Notes under the pieces: model-generated
Database searches by the model: none
Told to the model about the DNA's origin: nothing
The model's input: only the letters and a program-made list of their open reading frames with translations
In this document: positions 42,267-50,936 of the stretch, in pieces
Numbering within the stretch: the stretch's first letter is position 1
Layout: each line of letters begins with the position of its first letter
Assembly (NCBI RefSeq): GCF_900143645.1
Contig: NZ_FRFD01000003.1
Location: 868,001 to 932,000, forward strand
Origin: Anaerocolumna xylanovorans DSM 12503
Lineage (GTDB): Bacteria > Bacillota > Clostridia > Lachnospirales > Lachnospiraceae
Length of the DNA: 64,000 bases
Direction: 5' to 3'
Program-made: the position numbers and the translations under genes

Positions 42267-43505
42267 ATGACAAGATTTGATGAACTTTACCGTAGACTGA
42301 CAAAGGACTATGTGGAAAACAAAGAAGGAGAAAACGATTACAATGGATATGATCCACATCATCTTGACTGTCTGCTGAACCCGGAAAAATATCCTCCGAT
42401 CCTCCAAATAGGAGAATGTCAATGTCCTCCTGATGGGCCGGCGGCCTGTATAGACAGCTGTATTTTTGAAGCAATCAAAAAGGATGAAAATGGAAAGCTG
42501 ATCATAGATAAGGAATTATGTGCGGGATGCTGTGCCTGTGTGGATGCCTGTAAGGCGGACAAACTTACGGCAAGCAAGGACGTACTGCCGGCACTGTCTG
42601 CCCTGCATCAGGCAAAAGGTCCTGTATATGCACTGATTGCACCGGCCTTTTTGGGGCAGTTTAATGAAGACGTAACACCGGGAAAGCTTCGGAATGCCTT
42701 CAAGTACCTGGGATTTGAGGGGATGATAGAAGTTGCACTGTTTGCGGATATCCTGACCTTAAAAGAAGCTTTGGAATTCGACAGGAATATTGTAACAGAA
42801 AGGGATTATCAGCTTACAAGCTGCTGCTGTCCTATGTGGATTGGTATGATTCGCAGGGTATACCGTGATTTGATGCCCCATGTGCCGGGAGCGGTATCCC
42901 CAATGGTTGCCTGCGGACGTACTATAAAAGTGCTTCATCCCAATGCTGTTACCGTTTTTATCGGTCCCTGCGTGGCTAAAAAAGCCGAAGCAAGAGAGGC
43001 AGATATTAAGGATGCCGTTGATTATGTGCTTACCTTTCAAGAAGTGCAGGATATTTTTGAATTTGCCGGAATAGACCCGGCCAAAATGGAAGAAAGCGAA
43101 AAAGATCACTCCTCCAGAGCCGGCCGTATCTATGCCAGAACAGGCGGAGTAAGCGAAGCAGTTAAAGATACGGTGGAGAGGCTAAACCCTGACAGAAGGA
43201 TTCATGTCCGGACAAGGCAGGCGGACGGAGTTCCTGCCTGTAAGCAGATGATAAATGAATTAATTGACGGAAAAACAGATGCCAACTTCTTTGAAGGTAT
43301 GGGCTGTGTTGGAGGCTGTGTCGGCGGCCCTAAGGTAATGATTGATAAAGAAGAAGGGAAAAGACATGTAAATGATTACGGTGAAAAAGCTGCTTATCCC
43401 ACGCCTATTGATAATCCTTATGTGATTGAGCTTCTTCACCGGTTAGGATTTGATACGGTTGAAAGCCTTTTGGAACACAGCGATATCTTTACAAGAGATT
43501 TTTAG
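42267..43505 (+). CDS. [FeFe]-hydrogenase-like protein with 2[4Fe-4S] ferredoxin domain
   Basis: A 412-residue protein. A Cys-rich ferredoxin domain (about residues 45-105; ECQCPP, DSCIF, CAGCCACVDACK) precedes an [FeFe]-hydrogenase large-subunit domain. H-cluster motifs: L1 is TSCCCPMW (canonical TSCCPxW with a Cys in place of Ser), L2 is GPCVAKKAE (canonical MPCxxKxxE with Gly for Met) and L3 is EGMGCVGGCVGGP. The four cluster Cys are kept, but the altered second-shell residues suggest a sensory or bifurcating subgroup rather than the classical monomeric enzyme. ATG at 42267 with AGAGGTG upstream. It follows the suf terminator closely. Confidence 0.85.
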   Translation: MTRFDELYRRLTKDYVENKEGENDYNGYDPHHLDCLLNPEKYPPILQIGECQCPPDGPAACIDSCIFEAIKKDENGKLIIDKELCAGCCACVDACKADKLTASKDVLPALSALHQAKGPVYALIAPAFLGQFNEDVTPGKLRNAFKYLGFEGMIEVALFADILTLKEALEFDRNIVTERDYQLTSCCCPMWIGMIRRVYRDLMPHVPGAVSPMVACGRTIKVLHPNAVTVFIGPCVAKKAEAREADIKDAVDYVLTFQEVQDIFEFAGIDPAKMEESEKDHSSRAGRIYARTGGVSEAVKDTVERLNPDRRIHVRTRQADGVPACKQMINELIDGKTDANFFEGMGCVGGCVGGPKVMIDKEEGKRHVNDYGEKAAYPTPIDNPYVIELLHRLGFDTVESLLEHSDIFTRDF

Positions 43506-43891
43506 TAATATATCAAGAAATGGTTAAAATATTAACAATCTGCTTTGCAAAACAGGTATAAAAATCTGTATAAGATGCCACAAAAAGGTAAAAATTAAGC
43601 TAATTCTTTGTAAAGTTCTTGTATGGACAAAGGTAAATATGTAAAGTACCCTATAAATTAAAGCAATATAAAAATTTGCTGTAGATTTATTGTCGAAAAT
43701 GGTGTATGATTAATCCCGTGGTTTTAAACCGGAGTGATCATATTAAGTATGAATTTTCCGGCTAAGTTTAGGGTGATTAGGTTTAGGATTAGAGTATTTT
43801 CGGAAGGCAAATTTAAATGATTTTGCGGAAATAGAAATCTGTATCCAAGGTGATTTGAAATAATCAAAAATTTCACAAGGAGGATTAGCAC
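43506..43891 (+). promoter_or_regulatory. Long leader and promoter region of pyruvate kinase
   Basis: About 390 nt without a gene. It contains a Spo0A-box-like TTGTCGAAAA (43689-43698) 7 nt before a TATGAT -10 (43705-43710), so a Spo0A-responsive promoter is possible. A CCGG..CCGG stem (about 43731-43763) lies in the transcribed leader. No known riboswitch is recognised. Confidence 0.45.
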
Positions 43892-45319
43892 ATGAGAAAG
43901 ACCAAAATAATCTGTACATTGGGTCCGTCAACGGACAAGGATGATGTAATGAAACAATTGGCTTTGGCAGGAATGGACTGTGCAAGGTTCAATTTTTCCC
44001 ATGCGGACCATGAGGAACATTACGGCCGTTTAGTTCGTTTAAGACAAATCAGGGAGGAACTTGATATCCCTATAGCAGCCCTGCTGGATACGAAGGGACC
44101 AGAGATTCGTATTGGGAAATTCGCAGATAAAAAGGTTGAATTGGTCAAGGGACAGACATTTACCCTGACCACCAGACATATTGAAGGAACACAGGAGTGT
44201 GTATATATAAATTATGAGCATCTGGTAAAGGATGTAAGTGTTGGTTCTACCATACTGATAGATGACGGCTTAGTTGAGCTTACCGTTGATAAGCTTACGG
44301 ATACGGATATTATCTGTACAGTAAAAAACGACGGAGATATATCCGATAACAAGGGAGTAAATGTTCCGGGAACGAAGCTTACTATGCCCTTTATCAGTCC
44401 GAAAGACAGAGACGATATTATCTTTGCTATAGAAAACGGTTATGATTTTATTGCGGCTTCCTTTACAAGAAATGCAGCAGATATTATGGAAATCCGTAAG
44501 ATTATGCAGGATTATAACTGTACAACCACCAATATCATTGCCAAGATTGAGAATATGGAAGGCGTTGAGAATATCGACGAGATAATTGAGGCTGCCGACG
44601 GTATTATGATTGCCAGAGGTGATATGGGTGTTGAGATACCTTTAGAAGATGTACCGGTTATTCAGAAAATGATTATCAAAAAGGTATACAATGCCGGAAA
44701 ACAGGTTATTACGGCTACGCAGATGCTGGATTCCATGATGAAAAACCCAAGACCTACAAGAGCGGAAGCAACAGACGTTGCCAATGCTATTTATGACGGA
44801 ACCAGTGCCATTATGTTATCAGGGGAAACGGCTGCAGGCCTTTATCCGGTAGATTCCTTAAAGACAATGGTTCGTATCGCTATCCGTACAGAACAGGATA
44901 TTGATTACAAGAAACGCTTTAAATTATTGGAGACAGAAAAGAATCCCAGCATAACCGACGCTATCTCCCATGCAACCTGTACTACAGCACATGATTTGAA
45001 TGCAGCTGTTATCATTACGGTAACCAAATCCGGACAGACAGCAAGAATGATATCCAAATACCGCCCGTCCTGCCCGATTATCGGATGCACAACAGAGAAG
45101 CATGTATGCAGACAGCTTAACTTATCCTGGGGTGTTAAGCCTATTTTGATCAGAGAAGAACAGGACACCTTTGTATTATTTGACCATGCTATTGAAGTGG
45201 TTGAGAAACAAGGATATCTGCATGATGGAGAGCTTACGGTTATCACAGCAGGAGTACCTCTTAGAACATCAGGAACTACCAATATGCTGAAGGTTCATAT
45301 TGCAGGAAGTCAATATTAA
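43892..45319 (+). CDS. pyk: Pyruvate kinase
   Basis: Glycolytic enzyme (475 residues) making pyruvate and ATP from PEP and ADP. TKIICTLGPST, ALLDTKGPEIRIG, the metal site IAKIENMEGVENIDEI and MIARGDMGVEIP, and ITATQMLDSM are intact. The C-terminal effector domain follows to residue 475; it lacks the extra PEP-utiliser domain found in Bacillus enzymes of about 585 residues. ACAAGGAGG precedes the ATG. No pfkA is adjacent, which is unusual for Firmicutes, where pfkA-pyk are often paired. Confidence 0.95.
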   Translation: MRKTKIICTLGPSTDKDDVMKQLALAGMDCARFNFSHADHEEHYGRLVRLRQIREELDIPIAALLDTKGPEIRIGKFADKKVELVKGQTFTLTTRHIEGTQECVYINYEHLVKDVSVGSTILIDDGLVELTVDKLTDTDIICTVKNDGDISDNKGVNVPGTKLTMPFISPKDRDDIIFAIENGYDFIAASFTRNAADIMEIRKIMQDYNCTTTNIIAKIENMEGVENIDEIIEAADGIMIARGDMGVEIPLEDVPVIQKMIIKKVYNAGKQVITATQMLDSMMKNPRPTRAEATDVANAIYDGTSAIMLSGETAAGLYPVDSLKTMVRIAIRTEQDIDYKKRFKLLETEKNPSITDAISHATCTTAHDLNAAVIITVTKSGQTARMISKYRPSCPIIGCTTEKHVCRQLNLSWGVKPILIREEQDTFVLFDHAIEVVEKQGYLHDGELTVITAGVPLRTSGTTNMLKVHIAGSQY

Positions 45320-45341
45320 TATTAAGAAAAGCGGGGAGTTT

Positions 45342-46208
45342 ATGGGAGTTCTCATTTTTCATACTTTAAATGAAAAGCAAAAAGAAGATATCCTTAAACT
45401 GATAGCTGCCTGCAATGAATATGACGGACTAAAACGGCAACCCGGTCTATCGGAAGAAGATAATTGTGAAAAAGAGCTTAAGAGCTATTTTTGCTATTAT
45501 GAAGATAACAGCTTGTTAAGTACTCTGATTATCTATCAGCCTTTTCCCGGGGAAGCCCAGATTACAGCTTATACCCTGCCTTCTTATCGAAGACAGGGTT
45601 ATTTTAAGGCTCTTTTTTCGAAAGCTAAAAAGGAGCTTAAAAAGTTCGGTATTTATCATGCGGCATTTGTAGCGGAATATCAAAGTACTGATGGCAGATA
45701 CGCGGCCTTAAGCCTTGGGGCTGAATTGGAAAGGTCGGACTATCTTATGGCCTATCATTATGGGCAGGAGAAGGGGACGGAATTTAAAGCACCGGATGGA
45801 TTTCTTGTTACAGATTTAACGAATGAGAAACTAAAAGATGGGATATATGTTTTCCAAAAAGTATTTGGCTGGGAAGAAGAACAGATAGAAGAATTGATGA
45901 TAGAAACCTTAGATTCTTCCTGCTGCCGGACATATCTGGGCTATATAAAGGGTAAAATTGCCGGAACCTTAAGTGTTCAATATGATAATAACACGGCATC
46001 CATCTTTGGGTTCGGCATCCTTAAGAAATATAGAGGAAAAGGATATGGGAAGTATTTTCTTTCCTTTGTTCTGGCGGCACTGAAGGAGAAAGGTATAACA
46101 AAGGTTCTCCTGCAGGTGGAGAGTGAAAGCAGAGAAGCTTTTGAATTATATAAAAAGGCTGGCTTTGACATTCTGGAGGAATACGATTATTATTGTAAAA
46201 ATATATAA
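45342..46208 (+). CDS. GNAT acetyltransferase with two tandem GNAT domains
   Basis: A 288-residue protein. The N-terminal half (about residues 1-140) looks like a degenerate GNAT with YTLPSYRRQGYFKALFSKA; the C-terminal half (about 150-288) has the acetyl-CoA loop RGKGYGKYFLSFVL and LYKKAGFDILEEYDYY, which are typical for motif A and B. The acceptor substrate is unknown. ATG at 45342 with GGGGAG upstream; it starts 22 nt after pyk and may be co-transcribed with it. Confidence 0.8.
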   Translation: MGVLIFHTLNEKQKEDILKLIAACNEYDGLKRQPGLSEEDNCEKELKSYFCYYEDNSLLSTLIIYQPFPGEAQITAYTLPSYRRQGYFKALFSKAKKELKKFGIYHAAFVAEYQSTDGRYAALSLGAELERSDYLMAYHYGQEKGTEFKAPDGFLVTDLTNEKLKDGIYVFQKVFGWEEEQIEELMIETLDSSCCRTYLGYIKGKIAGTLSVQYDNNTASIFGFGILKKYRGKGYGKYFLSFVLAALKEKGITKVLLQVESESREAFELYKKAGFDILEEYDYYCKNI

Positions 46209-46274
46209 AGATGCGGTTGGTAACAAGCGCGGGATTTTGGCATATGATAGTTTAAAAGAATAAACGAGGCTTAT

Positions 46275-47132
46275 ATGGCTTATACAATCATTCTGGATCC
46301 CGGACATGGAGGTTATGACAACGGTGCGGTATATTTCGGAAGAATGGAAAAGTACGATAACCTTGACCTTGCTCTTGCTGTAGGCGAAATTTTGGACAGT
46401 AACGGGATCAAGGTGTTATTTACGAGGACAGAGGATATCTATGTATCTCCTTTGGAAAGAGCATATATGGCAAACACAGTGCCGGCAGATTATCTTGTAT
46501 CACTGCATAGAAATTCAAGTCCTACACCCAATACCTATAGTGGAGTTCAGACCTTAGTTTATAGTATGGATGACCCTTCCGCTGTACTGGCAGAAAACAT
46601 TGACAGAGAACTGGCAGAAGTGGGATTTACAAATTTAGGAACAGAAGTGCGGACGGATTTGGCAATTCTTCGAAGAACCGATATGCCTGCGGTACTGGCA
46701 GAGGTGGGATTTATCAATACGGAGGGGGACAATACTCTGTTTGATGAAAGGTTTGATGATGTTGCTTATGCAATAGCCACAGCAATAATGGATACTCTTG
46801 GAGCTCCGGAGACAAACGATGGAGAGGAGACCAATACCGGTACCTATACACATGAAAGCTCGGAAATTGATACAGAATATCAGGAAAATGAAAATAACAG
46901 TGAACAGCCGGTTTATCATATACAGTTGGGATTGTTCAGAGACAGGAACAATGCCATGAGTTTAATGAATAATCTAAATCAGGCAGGCTATAATGTTGAT
47001 GTCATGCGCCAGGGTGATCTGTATGCTGTTATTACCGGTGACTTTTACAGTCTGGATGAGGCTACGGAAGCAGAAAATATGCTAAGGCAGCAAGGCTATA
47101 GTACGCTTATCATAAGAAGTGGAAACAGATAA
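46275..47132 (+). CDS. N-acetylmuramoyl-L-alanine amidase with SPOR domain
   Basis: A 285-residue protein. The zinc amidase_3 domain (about residues 1-175) has DPGHGGYDNG, VSLHRNSS and the catalytic Glu in AEVGFINTEGD. After an acidic linker rich in Glu and Asn (about 180-215), a SPOR domain (about 216-285; YHIQLGLFRDRNNAMSLMNNL) binds denuded peptidoglycan. There is no signal peptide, as in some spore-cortex amidases made in the mother cell or exported late, so a role in sporulation or in cell separation is possible. A terminator follows. Confidence 0.88.
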   Translation: MAYTIILDPGHGGYDNGAVYFGRMEKYDNLDLALAVGEILDSNGIKVLFTRTEDIYVSPLERAYMANTVPADYLVSLHRNSSPTPNTYSGVQTLVYSMDDPSAVLAENIDRELAEVGFTNLGTEVRTDLAILRRTDMPAVLAEVGFINTEGDNTLFDERFDDVAYAIATAIMDTLGAPETNDGEETNTGTYTHESSEIDTEYQENENNSEQPVYHIQLGLFRDRNNAMSLMNNLNQAGYNVDVMRQGDLYAVITGDFYSLDEATEAENMLRQQGYSTLIIRSGNR

Positions 47133-47142
47133 GAAGGAAATG

Positions 47143-47188
47143 AGGATTGATGCAAGTCTTTTATACAGCGCTGCATCAGTCCTTTTTG
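47143..47188 (+). terminator. Terminator after amidase gene
   Basis: GGATTGATGCA (47144-47154) pairs with TGCATCAGTCC (47172-47182), followed by TTTTTGG. Confidence 0.85.
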
Positions 47189-47302
47189 GTGTTGCAAATA
47201 TTAACAGGAAATATAAGAATCAGGGGAACATATCAATAACTTTTTTCATAGACTAATAAAAGAATAGAGCAGGGCATATCAAAACATCGGGGAGATAGCT
47301 TG

Positions 47303-47372
47303 AAAAATGCATTGCATTTTTCAAAGTTCTTATTTAGGCAGTATCGCAAGTAAACTTACGATACGCATGGGG
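47303..47372 (+). repeat. Dispersed palindromic element, copy 2
   Basis: First a palindrome TGAAAAATGCA-T-TGCATTTTTCA, then AAGTTCTTATTTAGGCA, a stem GTATCGCAAGT-AA-ACTTACGATAC and GCATGGGG. It ends 28 nt before the ATG of the subtilase-like gene. Confidence 0.8.
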
Positions 47373-47399
47373 TTAGTGTGCTAAGGGAGCCGATAGATT

Positions 47400-49061
47400 A
47401 TGGATGATAGGGAGAGGCATACAATAATAAATGAGGAATATGCAGATTTTGTGGTTGAATACAATAATAATCTAAACTTTTTTGAGCGGTATCCGAATAG
47501 TACGTATAACTTAATCAATGAGAAGTATGCAGTACTTCACGTACCAGTTCAATACTTTGGTGATAATGCAATTCAGGAATTCGGATACTTTATACTGCCA
47601 AAATGCTTTGGTCTGACGGCTTTTGTAACCAATGATATGGAAGGAATTAAGGCTCGCAGTGTTCATGCCGGTGAAAACACCGGGATGGGAATTCTTATCG
47701 GAATAATTGATTCCGGTATTGATTACAGAAGTACTTATTTTATAAAGGAAGACAATACAACTAAGATAGAATTGTTGTGGGACCAGTCAATAGACAGCAA
47801 TAAATATCCCGATGGTTTTTATTATGGAACAGAATACACGGCGAGTGACATCAACAGAGCCTTGAGTACAGATAACCCTATGGAGGTTGTACCTTCTATG
47901 GATATAATTGGTGAGGGAACTGCCATGGCAGGCGTTGCAGTAGGGATGTCCAGTGATACATTAGAAGAGATTGGTTTGGTTCCCGGGGCCAGTCTTGCGG
48001 TGGTAAAATTAAAAACGGCCAAAAAGTATCTTATGGAATTCTATGGGATACCAGAGACCGCCGTGTGTTATCAGCAAAATGATATTATGATGGGAATTGA
48101 GTACCTGATGAGAAGTGCTAAAAGGCTGGGCAAGCCTATTGCGATTTGTTTGGGACTAAGCTCTTCTCAAGGCTCCCATAAGGGAGAGGATATCATGAGT
48201 AATTATCTGAATGAGAATGCGAACCAGCCTGGAATATGTATGGTTATAGGTTCAGGAAATGAAGGAGACCAGAATCATCATTATTATAATAAGCTGACGC
48301 CTCCTAATACGACGGATACGGTATTTCTTAATGTGGGAAAGACGGATAAGAATTTTACGGCTGAGGTGTGGGGATCTCTTCCGAGCTTATTGGAGGTCTT
48401 AATCATTTCTCCGGATGGGGAAAAGGTCTATAGAGTGCAGGCGGATTTTTCTTCCCAGCGTAATGTACATGTATCTTACCAGGAAACGGTTATATTTATA
48501 GATAGTTATAATAGTGAAGCATATTCGGAACAGCAGCTTATTATGTTCCGCTTTCGGAATATGACTGAAGGAATATGGCGGCTGGTTGTATCCGGCACTG
48601 AAAGCCTGGAATCAGAATTTCATATTTGGCTGCCTATCCGAAACTTTATTTCGGAAGATACCTATTTATTTAATGCCACTCCTTTCACGACGATATCATC
48701 ACCTGGGAACGCAGACTTTGTCATAACAATTAATACCTATGAACCCGTTAGTATAACTTTGGCTCCTTTTACCGGCAGGGGCTTTACTTCTGTCAATTTT
48801 CCAAAACCTACGGTAACGGCTCCTGGTGTTAATCTTATTGCCCCTACGCTTTTTGGGGCTCTTATACCGATATCGGGAAGCAGTCTGTCAACAGCCTATG
48901 CGGCCGGTATCTGTGCAGGATTCTTGTCAGATAGTATTCAAAAAGAGGAGAAAAATAATCTTAATACGGCGTTTGTTAAAAATATGCTGATGCTTAAGGC
49001 TGTAAGACGGAAAAATGCTATATACCCAAATCCTGACTGGGGTTATGGTTATATTCAATAA
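47400..49061 (+). CDS. Csp-family subtilase-like protein lacking the catalytic His (pseudoprotease)
   Basis: A 553-residue protein of the clostridial Csp subtilase family (spore germination proteases CspA/B/C). The Asp motif IGIIDSGIDY (Asp104) and the Ser motif SGSSLSTAYAAG (Ser495) are present and the oxyanion Asn is kept in GSGNEGD. The His motif, normally GHGTHVAG, is GEGTAMAG: the first His is Glu172 and the catalytic His is Ala175. So it should be catalytically dead. Csp proteins carry a jelly-roll insertion between the His and Ser motifs; the long stretch VEVLIISPDGEKVY to WRLVVSG is consistent with it. In Clostridioides difficile such pseudoproteases (CspA, CspC) control germination. 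It precedes the glycine operon but is separated by its own riboswitch region. Confidence 0.85.
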   Translation: MDDRERHTIINEEYADFVVEYNNNLNFFERYPNSTYNLINEKYAVLHVPVQYFGDNAIQEFGYFILPKCFGLTAFVTNDMEGIKARSVHAGENTGMGILIGIIDSGIDYRSTYFIKEDNTTKIELLWDQSIDSNKYPDGFYYGTEYTASDINRALSTDNPMEVVPSMDIIGEGTAMAGVAVGMSSDTLEEIGLVPGASLAVVKLKTAKKYLMEFYGIPETAVCYQQNDIMMGIEYLMRSAKRLGKPIAICLGLSSSQGSHKGEDIMSNYLNENANQPGICMVIGSGNEGDQNHHYYNKLTPPNTTDTVFLNVGKTDKNFTAEVWGSLPSLLEVLIISPDGEKVYRVQADFSSQRNVHVSYQETVIFIDSYNSEAYSEQQLIMFRFRNMTEGIWRLVVSGTESLESEFHIWLPIRNFISEDTYLFNATPFTTISSPGNADFVITINTYEPVSITLAPFTGRGFTSVNFPKPTVTAPGVNLIAPTLFGALIPISGSSLSTAYAAGICAGFLSDSIQKEEKNNLNTAFVKNMLMLKAVRRKNAIYPNPDWGYGYIQ

Positions 49062-49099
49062 AACATAGAATAAATTACAAATTTTTTTGGATATTTTTC

Positions 49100-49128
49100 T
49101 TGACTAATGGCCCGGAGAATATTACTAT
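49100..49128 (+). promoter_or_regulatory. Promoter of the glycine cleavage operon
   Basis: TTGACT (49100-49105), 17 nt, TACTAT (49123-49128), about 40 nt upstream of the riboswitch. Confidence 0.6.
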
Positions 49129-49165
49129 ATGATTAGTTTTAAGTAAATAAATCGGTTGATAGAAT

Positions 49166-49318
49166 TGGGAGAGACTGTATGTGGTATACGGCGCCGAAGG
49201 GGATTCGCAATAACTCTCAGGCAAAAGGACCAATTCCGGACGATACTCTGGAGAGCGTAAGCACCGACGAAGCAACCCTTATCATTTTAAGGGGAATCTT
49301 TCAGGTAAAAAAACAGAG
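49166..49318 (+). promoter_or_regulatory. Tandem glycine riboswitch
   Basis: Two consecutive glycine aptamers. Aptamer 1 (about 49166-49245) has GGGAGAGAC, GCCGAAGGGG and AACTCTCAGGCAAAAGGAC. Aptamer 2 (about 49246-49318) has CTCTGGAGAGCG, GCACCGACGAAGCAA and AATCTTTCAGGTAAAA-AACAGAG; its core is less standard (CCGACGAAG in place of CCGAAG). The CTCTG/CAGAG P1 of aptamer 2 overlaps the terminator stem that follows, so glycine binding is expected to permit transcription of the gcv operon. Confidence 0.93.
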
Positions 49319-49350
49319 GCGTGCTAAGTTTATTTGGTACGCCTTTTTTT
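49317..49350 (+). terminator. Riboswitch expression-platform terminator
   Basis: AGGCGT pairs with ACGCCT followed by TTTTTT; overlaps the 3' side of aptamer 2 P1. Confidence 0.85.
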
Positions 49351-49428
49351 CGTGTGTAAAACACTCAAAAGAGAATAGCAGGTTGAAAAATGAAATCAAA
49401 GTTTGATATTCACGAAAGGAGTTAAAAG

Positions 49429-50517
49429 ATGGATAAGAAAACCCCTCTTTATGAAAGCCACTTAAGGCTTGGCGGTAAAATGGTACCCTTTGCAGGGTAT
49501 CTGTTACCGGTGCAATATGAAACCGGTGTTATTACAGAACATATGGCAGTAAGAAATGCGGCCGGTCTTTTTGATGTTTCCCATATGGGAGAAATTCTTC
49601 TAAAGGGTAAGGATACCCTTTTAAATATCCAAAAGCTTGTTACCAATGACTGTGCCAATATGTACATAGGTCAGGTGAAGTACAGCCCCATGTGTTATGA
49701 AGACGGCGGAGTGGTAGATGATCTTCTTGTTTACAAAAGAGAAGAGGAATCCTATCTTCTTGTTGTAAATGCCTCTAACCGGGAAAAGGATGCAAGGTTC
49801 ATAAAGGAGCATCTCTTCGGGGAGGTAACGATGGAGGATGTGTCCGATTCTATTGCACAGATTGCCCTGCAGGGTCCGGCAGCAGAAAAGATACTCCCAA
49901 AGCTGTGTAATATAGCAGATATCCCCGTAAAATACTATACCTTTAAGGAAAATGTCAAGGTAGGAGATATGAATGCTATCATTTCAAGGACAGGGTATAC
50001 CGGTGAGATGGGATATGAGTTGTATGTAAAGAATGAAGACGGAGAAAAGCTGTGGGAGCTGTTATTGGAAAAGGGAAAAGCAGAAGGGCTGATACCCTGC
50101 GGTCTTGGGGCAAGGGACACTTTAAGGCTGGAAGCAGCCATGCCGCTGTATGGTCACGAAATGGATGAAACCATAACACCCCTTGAAACCGGCTTAACCT
50201 TTGCAGTAAAGTTCCATAAGGAGGATTTTATCGGTAAGGATGGACTGCTTAGCAGAGGAGAGCCTAAGAGAAAGCGCATTGGGCTTCGTATCACAGGAAG
50301 AGGAATTGCAAGAGAGAACTGTCCTGTTTATGCAGGAGATACCCTGATTGGATATACTACCTCCGGCACGCATCTTCCCTATCTTGGATTTCCGGGGGCT
50401 ATGGCTGTTGTAACTAAGGATTATGATACGAAAAACAGGCTTTCGGTAGAAATCCGCGGGAAAAAGGTGGAGGCAGAAGAGACAGGGCTGCCTTTTTATA
50501 AGAATACGGGAAAGTAA
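49429..50517 (+). CDS. gcvT: Glycine cleavage T protein (aminomethyltransferase)
   Basis: Folate-dependent aminomethyltransferase (362 residues) that releases ammonia and gives 5,10-methylene-THF. The start KTPLYESHLRLGGKMVPFAGYLLPVQY, AGLFDVSHMGEI, the catalytic Asp region ISRTGYTGEMGYELYV and CGLGARDTLRLEAAMPLYGHE are canonical. AAAGGAG precedes the ATG. First gene of the riboswitch-controlled operon. Confidence 0.96.
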   Translation: MDKKTPLYESHLRLGGKMVPFAGYLLPVQYETGVITEHMAVRNAAGLFDVSHMGEILLKGKDTLLNIQKLVTNDCANMYIGQVKYSPMCYEDGGVVDDLLVYKREEESYLLVVNASNREKDARFIKEHLFGEVTMEDVSDSIAQIALQGPAAEKILPKLCNIADIPVKYYTFKENVKVGDMNAIISRTGYTGEMGYELYVKNEDGEKLWELLLEKGKAEGLIPCGLGARDTLRLEAAMPLYGHEMDETITPLETGLTFAVKFHKEDFIGKDGLLSRGEPKRKRIGLRITGRGIARENCPVYAGDTLIGYTTSGTHLPYLGFPGAMAVVTKDYDTKNRLSVEIRGKKVEAEETGLPFYKNTGK

Positions 50518-50555
50518 TATATTATAATAAAATTATAACAAAACGGAGGAAGCTT

Positions 50556-50927
50556 ATGAGCAATTTATTATTTACGAAGACACATGAATGGGTGGAATTT
50601 TTAGACGAAACAACTGCAAAGATAGGTCTTACCGATTATGCACAGAAGGAACTGGGAGATCTGGTATTTGTTAATCTTCCCGAAGCAGGGGATGAGATTG
50701 GTGCAGGGGAGAGCATTGGTGATGTGGAATCTGTAAAAGCAGTCTCCGAGGTTTACAGTCCGGTAACAGGAACGGTAAGCAAAGTAAATGAAGAACTTCT
50801 TGATCACCCGGATCTGATTAATTCCGAACCTTACGAATCATGGTTTGTAATCTTTGAGGATATTACGGACAAAGAGGAACTGTTAGAAAAAGCGGAGTAT
50901 GAACGCTTTCTAAAAGGGGAGGAATAA
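50556..50927 (+). CDS. gcvH: Glycine cleavage H protein
   Basis: Lipoyl carrier (123 residues) that shuttles the aminomethyl group. The lipoylated Lys lies in GDVESVKAVSEVYSPVTG, and KTHEWVEF and LTDYAQKELGDLVFVNLPE are typical. It is adjacent to lplA, which can attach lipoate to this Lys. The ribosome binding site is CGGAGG. Confidence 0.96.
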   Translation: MSNLLFTKTHEWVEFLDETTAKIGLTDYAQKELGDLVFVNLPEAGDEIGAGESIGDVESVKAVSEVYSPVTGTVSKVNEELLDHPDLINSEPYESWFVIFEDITDKEELLEKAEYERFLKGEE

Positions 50928-50936
50928 GGAACTAAT

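Noticed and set aside
49179..49406. 75-codon plus-strand ORF in the region before gcvT
   Set aside because: It lies across both glycine aptamers and the terminator; the RNA structure explains the conservation and there is no ribosome binding site.
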